Source: Deltaproteobacteria bacterium (lineage in GTDB: Bacteria; UBA10199; SBBF01). Taken from it: DNA of 6,216 bases. The stretch lies in contig JACQOY010000187.1 in NCBI GenBank assembly GCA_016207765.1, positions 1 through 6,216 on the forward strand, written 5' to 3'. Positions 3,664-6,216 of the stretch are shown here, in pieces. The stretch's first letter is position 1. Each line of letters opens with the position of its first letter. A program made the translations under genes and the position numbers. The notes beneath the pieces are model-generated. The model was given only the letters and a program-made list of their open reading frames with translations. It did not search any database and was not told where the DNA came from.

Positions 3664-6216
3664 ACGGATGACAAGTACTCTTGCGGATCGCGCCAGCATG
3701 GGGGCGCCCGAAAAGGCCGGGATTGGTCCGGTTGTCTGCGGCCAAAGCCACGAGGAATTCAAAGCCGTTCCGGACGGAATATCGGCCGTAATTGTCTCGG
3801 CGTCGGTCATTGACTCTTCCCCACTTTCGCCATCCTTTTCGGCGATGTCTGATATTATCTCTGCCTGGGGGGAAAGCCGATCAAGAAGCATCGGCTCCCA
3901 CGCCGGCAGACCGGATATCGGGGCGGATTCGGGCTCGAAATCTTCATTGGAAATGCCGCCGCCCTCCTCAATCCCGCGTCCGCCGCTACTCAATTCCGGA
4001 TCGCGGTAGCCTGTTATGGAGAAAATAAATTTTTGCATGGCATAATCCACGTAATCGGAAGTGGGGGCATTTTTGCGCGATAAAGTAATCTGTGTGGTTC
4101 GATTGAAAACATCTTCGATAAAACGCGTGAAATCATCGGCCCACGTTAGACCTTCGGTGTACACGGAGAGTGAACCGCCGTCTTTTAAGAGGCTGTAAAA
4201 AAGGCTCACATCCGCGGCGGTGAAGGTGAATTCGGGTTCGCCCAAATCCGGATCGCCAACACTGGTCGGGTCATTCTCCGAACCATTCGGAGCAATGATT
4301 TGGATTTCATCCACGGCTTCTTGTTCGGCAAGCCCTCGCAGGGCCCCTGCGGCCTTGCCTTGGTATAGGTACACGTTGGCGGGGATGTCAAAATCGAACG
4401 GAACATCCAAGAGCCACGGATCAATGCCAAAATATTGAGTGTCAGGATCATTTTTGGCCCGCTCCAAAAACGCCACGGGAGCCTCGCCACAGCCGACTTC
4501 GACGATGACCTTTTTGCCGCTGCGGCGGGCGGCCAGGATGGCGTTTTGAAACGGCGCGGGATCACCGCCGATAACGCGGGGGTTGGATGGTTCGGTATCG
4601 ATCACCGACTCCGCATCCCCGCCCAAGGCGTTGCCGCCGCCGCTTGGCTTAGGCTTGTTGGACGATTCAATATTTTTACCTAATCTTCTTTCGGCCCTTG
4701 CTTTGGCCATTGGGATGCCCTGGCCAGGACCCCACACACGGCGCCCCGTACCTATCGTTTTATTTGGCACGTCCCTATCATCATCCACCGGCGCTTCGTC
4801 GAACAAAATCCCTCCGTCTTCATCCTTAGTCAACTCCCCCCACATTCTTTTTGCCCATGAGAATAAACCTTCTCCTTTGCGGGGCCACTTTATCTTTGTA
4901 GCCTGGGCGAGCATGTCGTCGATAGCCTGCAATACTTCTTTATTTTTAAACAACCCCCTTGCCTCGGTTAAAATTTGGACGGCTTCTTGTCTTAATTTTT
5001 CGTCCTCGTGGATGACATCTCCTTCAAACAGATTTACCAGATGAAGGACGTCCGACTGCTCGGCTTCCGTCTCGGGATGCGAGACCAGCTCCAGCGCTTT
5101 CGCCAGATGGTTGAGCCTGTTCCAATCATCATCCGAATTGTTTGGTGACGGCGCGTTCTTGACTTGTTTAAGAACCTCATCAATGGCCTGTCTTACCTCG
5201 TCATCGACAAATTGTTTCCTCGCATCGGTCAAGATATGGACGGCAAACCATCGCACATCGCGGTTAAAGCTCCTTACATAGCCGTTAAAAGATTGAATGT
5301 CGGGCAGAACATCCGACGGTGTTTGAATCCCATAACCCGCACGTTCCTCCGATACGGCCGCCTTCAAGAGCCAGGAAAGGTTCTCCAACTCCCACATACT
5401 GTGAGGGTGACTCATCCGCCGTGATCGATACTCCTCGGAAGAAGCCGATGTCGGCGAAACGACTTCCGGCAAAACCGCAACAGAAGCACCCTGCGGCCCT
5501 GCAGGATTTTCCAAAGAAGCGATGATGGAATCAATTGGCTTACGGTAGACTTGGGGAAGGAAGCTGTTTTTACAATTTTTTATGAGTACGATCCCGGCTA
5601 GGAAGGACTCCGTTTTTGAGTTTGGCAGATGCCGGGCAAGGATGTTGATGAGGGTCAATCGCTCGGAAAAACTGCATCGCCTTATTTCGTTAAGCCAATC
5701 AATCAAGGCAACATGCCGCAACATTCCTCCAACAGTGAACCGTTCAAGCACTGCCGACAGTTTTTCAAAATGACTCCATTCGGATGGAAACTCCCTCATG
5801 ATCCAGGACATATCCAGATTAACCTTGCCGGATTTGTTTTGAACTATCCGGGCAAGCCATTGAGGATTATCGGGATCCAGCAGAGGATTTTCGTTTGGCT
5901 TTTCATCAACCGGCGCTTCGTCGCCGATGGGATCTTCAAAATCGCCCTCTTCCTCAATCCCGCGTCCGCCGCTGTTATCGATAAAACGGACAACCAGCCG
6001 ATCCTGCCCCGTGCTGGAGAGAATTTCCATTTCGCCTTCAACCACTTCCAAACCGTCTTTCTCCATGGCCCGTGCCCGCCATGCATCCGAATCATTTTTT
6101 TCAACAACGCCGAAAAATTTTCCGGTCATTTCGATCTGGCCGCCAAAGTGGTCAAGCGGGGCCTTTGCGTGGACGCGGCCGGGCACTTCAAGAAGGACGG
6201 CGGCATTGCGTATATC
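3661..6216 (-). CDS. Large modular protein with HEAT-like repeats and a TrmB-like methyltransferase domain (5' end outside window)
   Basis: Open from the right edge to a TAA at 3663-3661: 851 residues visible, numbered here from the codon at 6216. A GTG at 6186 could be read as a start, but no Shine-Dalgarno sequence precedes it and the frame stays open beyond it, so the real start most likely lies outside the window. Order of parts: beta-rich domain end (1-79); SGGRGI/DEAPVDE acidic linker (about 80-110); helical segment (about 114-238); two HEAT-like units (275-438); DEAPVDDD linker (465-480); basic and glycine-rich stretch (about 490-535); class I SAM-dependent methyltransferase (556-737); SGGRGIEE linker (743-770); tail to 851. 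No signal peptide or membrane segment is visible. The methyltransferase fold is well supported; its substrate, and the role of the whole protein, are unknown. The next frame downstream begins 12 bases after the stop, in the same phase and with related linkers, so the two are probably co-transcribed. Confidence 0.93.
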   Translation of the reverse strand, partial: DIRNAAVLLEVPGRVHAKAPLDHFGGQIEMTGKFFGVVEKNDSDAWRARAMEKDGLEVVEGEMEILSSTGQDRLVVRFIDNSGGRGIEEEGDFEDPIGDEAPVDEKPNENPLLDPDNPQWLARIVQNKSGKVNLDMSWIMREFPSEWSHFEKLSAVLERFTVGGMLRHVALIDWLNEIRRCSFSERLTLINILARHLPNSKTESFLAGIVLIKNCKNSFLPQVYRKPIDSIIASLENPAGPQGASVAVLPEVVSPTSASSEEYRSRRMSHPHSMWELENLSWLLKAAVSEERAGYGIQTPSDVLPDIQSFNGYVRSFNRDVRWFAVHILTDARKQFVDDEVRQAIDEVLKQVKNAPSPNNSDDDWNRLNHLAKALELVSHPETEAEQSDVLHLVNLFEGDVIHEDEKLRQEAVQILTEARGLFKNKEVLQAIDDMLAQATKIKWPRKGEGLFSWAKRMWGELTKDEDGGILFDEAPVDDDRDVPNKTIGTGRRVWGPGQGIPMAKARAERRLGKNIESSNKPKPSGGGNALGGDAESVIDTEPSNPRVIGGDPAPFQNAILAARRSGKKVIVEVGCGEAPVAFLERAKNDPDTQYFGIDPWLLDVPFDFDIPANVYLYQGKAAGALRGLAEQEAVDEIQIIAPNGSENDPTSVGDPDLGEPEFTFTAADVSLFYSLLKDGGSLSVYTEGLTWADDFTRFIEDVFNRTTQITLSRKNAPTSDYVDYAMQKFIFSITGYRDPELSSGGRGIEEGGGISNEDFEPESAPISGLPAWEPMLLDRLSPQAEIISDIAEKDGESGEESMTDAETITADIPSGTALNSSWLWPQTTGPIPAFSGAPMLARSARVLVIR
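3664..3915 (-). other. C-terminal tail of the upstream protein
   Basis: Residues 768-851, following linker 3. Its first half is acidic and poor in hydrophobic residues (EKDGESGEESMTDAET). The end is richer in Pro, Trp and Ala and finishes ARVLVIR. It does not look like a complete folded domain, so it may be a disordered tail. Alternatively it is the start of a domain cut short, if the TAA at 3661 is a mutation. Confidence 0.5.
3907..3990 (-). repeat. Acidic inter-domain linker, copy 3 (SGGRGIEE, degenerate second half)
   Basis: Residues 743-770 of the upstream protein begin SSGGRGIEEGGG and continue with NEDFEPESAPIS, a diverged form of the EDPIGDEAPVD half. Bases 3965-3987 are an exact 23-base match to copy 1. 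It follows the last strand of the methyltransferase and precedes the C-terminal tail. Confidence 0.8.
4006..4551 (-). other. Domain: class I SAM-dependent methyltransferase, TrmB-like fold
   Basis: Residues 556-737 of the upstream protein. Motif I is VIVEVGCGEAP (Glu573, Gly575, Gly577), the glycine-rich SAM loop after strand 1. Strand 2 ends in YFGIDPW, with Asp599 placed to bind the ribose hydroxyls. Strand 3 is NVYLYQGKAAGAL, strand 4 DEIQIIAPNG, and strand 5 LLKDGGSLSVYTEG, a typical LKxGG...T turn. A helix then follows (DDFTRFIEDVF). Order and spacing match tRNA (guanine-N7) methyltransferase TrmB as I recall it: ExGxG, FLGIE, PDPW, LxxGG, T-D. The key difference is that the PDPW motif and the following basic tRNA-contacting stretch are replaced by PNGSEND and an acidic segment. 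SAM binding is likely; tRNA m7G46 activity is not. Confidence 0.82.
4777..4824 (-). repeat. Acidic inter-domain linker, copy 2 (DEAPVDDD only)
   Basis: Residues 465-480 of the upstream protein read DEDGGILFDEAPVDDD. Only the second half of the linker is present; there is no SGGRGI. It lies between the HEAT-like repeats and the basic, glycine-rich stretch that leads into the methyltransferase domain. Confidence 0.75.
4903..5394 (-). repeat. Duplicated HEAT-like helical unit in the upstream protein
   Basis: Residues 275-438 contain two related helical units about 87-90 residues apart. The best-conserved cores are RWFAVHILTDAR...EVRQAIDEVLKQ (5164-5265) and RQEAVQILTEAR...EVLQAIDDMLAQ (4903-5004), identical at 17 of 33 aligned positions, counted by eye. 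The preceding helices also match loosely: each unit opens with a tryptophan (275 and 365) followed by a leucine-rich helix containing LLKA or LAKA. Paired amphipathic helices with conserved Arg, Ala and Leu are typical of HEAT-type scaffolds that bind proteins or nucleic acids. This is an internal protein duplication within one gene. Confidence 0.75.
5503..5877 (-). other. Helical segment of unknown family, upstream protein
   Basis: Residues about 114-238, between the first acidic linker and the HEAT-like units. The sequence is a run of amphipathic helices, for example HFEKLSAVLERF, RHVALIDWLNEIRR and ERLTLINILARHL, and ends in a proline- and serine-rich spacer (residues about 237-262). It has the look of an alpha-alpha scaffold and may be an extension of the HEAT-like solenoid that follows, with more diverged units. 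No catalytic motif is visible and no family is recognised. Confidence 0.5.
5887..5979 (-). repeat. Acidic inter-domain linker, copy 1 (SGGRGI + DPIGDEAPVDE)
   Basis: Residues 80-110 of the upstream protein. This copy holds both halves of the linker: SGGRGIEEEGDF, then EDPIGDEAPVDE, followed by a Pro/Asn-rich stretch. It is strongly acidic and probably disordered. Bases 5951-5973 are identical over 23 positions to 3965-3987 in copy 3, so part of the relationship survives at DNA level. It joins a beta-rich domain end to the first helical segment. Confidence 0.85.
5980..6216 (-). other. Beta-rich end of a domain that begins outside the window
   Basis: Residues 1-79 of the visible upstream protein. 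Strand-like stretches (AAVLLEVPGRV, GGQIEMTGKFFGVVE, EGEMEILSSTG, RLVVRFI) lead directly into SGGRGI linker 1. A similar beta-rich stretch (residues about 417-445 of the downstream protein: VPIELVTRQTG, SMTVIFAG) precedes SGGRGI linker 4. This hints at the same domain type before each linker; the similarity is weak. Confidence 0.45.

Noticed and set aside
3653..3700. Possible intrinsic terminator using the T8 run after the TAA
   Set aside because: The only upstream stem is a 4-base CAAG/CTTG hairpin about 10 bases before the T run. That is too weak and too far away for a rho-independent terminator.
4273..4302. Calling the embedded domain a functional tRNA m7G46 methyltransferase (trmB)
   Set aside because: The fold order matches, but the PDPW signature and basic tRNA-contacting residues are replaced by PNGSEND and acidic sequence, so the gene symbol is not justified.
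6184..6186. GTG at 6186 as the true start of the upstream gene
   Set aside because: The frame remains open to the window edge with coding-like residues before it, no ribosome binding site precedes it, and it would begin in the middle of a beta-rich domain.

Overview
The window is coding almost from end to end, all on the minus strand. It holds parts of two very large modular proteins, and neither gene is complete. The upstream gene (6216 down to 3661, 851 residues visible) enters from the right edge and ends at a TAA. The downstream gene (3648 down to 1, 1216 residues visible) starts 12 bases later and runs off the left edge with no stop. Both lie in the same reading frame, so one TAA codon is the only interruption in 2072 consecutive codons. 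The plus-strand open frames are antisense shadows. I see no RNA gene, CRISPR array, insertion sequence, promoter or terminator.

Upstream protein, N to C terminus as visible: a beta-rich domain end; an acidic linker (SGGRGI then EDPIGDEAPVDE); an all-helical segment; a duplicated HEAT-like helical unit; a second DEAPVDD linker; a basic, glycine-rich stretch; a class I SAM-dependent methyltransferase domain most like TrmB, with the TrmB proline-aspartate signature changed; a third SGGRGI linker; and an 84-residue tail. Downstream protein: a mixed alpha/beta region that appears internally duplicated; a fourth linker of the same type (SGGRGI plus DPIDEAPVDD); about 400 residues of unrecognised alpha/beta and helical sequence; a fifth linker (DPIGDEAPFDE); a solenoid of four 37-39-residue helical repeats; and the start of another region at the window edge.

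The shared linkers, and a similar beta-rich segment just before the first SGGRGI linker in each protein, suggest that both genes were built from a common module: folded domain, acidic linker, helical scaffold. Neither shows a signal peptide or membrane span in the visible part, although the true N-terminus of the upstream protein is not seen. A cytoplasmic, multi-domain scaffold carrying a methyltransferase is the most that can be said of function.

The organism is not identifiable with certainty. Intron-free coding, tight gene spacing and moderately high GC indicate a bacterium. Giant mosaic proteins with acidic linkers fit poorly studied, largely uncultured lineages (Omnitrophota-like or deltaproteobacterial-type groups are possible), but this is a low-confidence inference.
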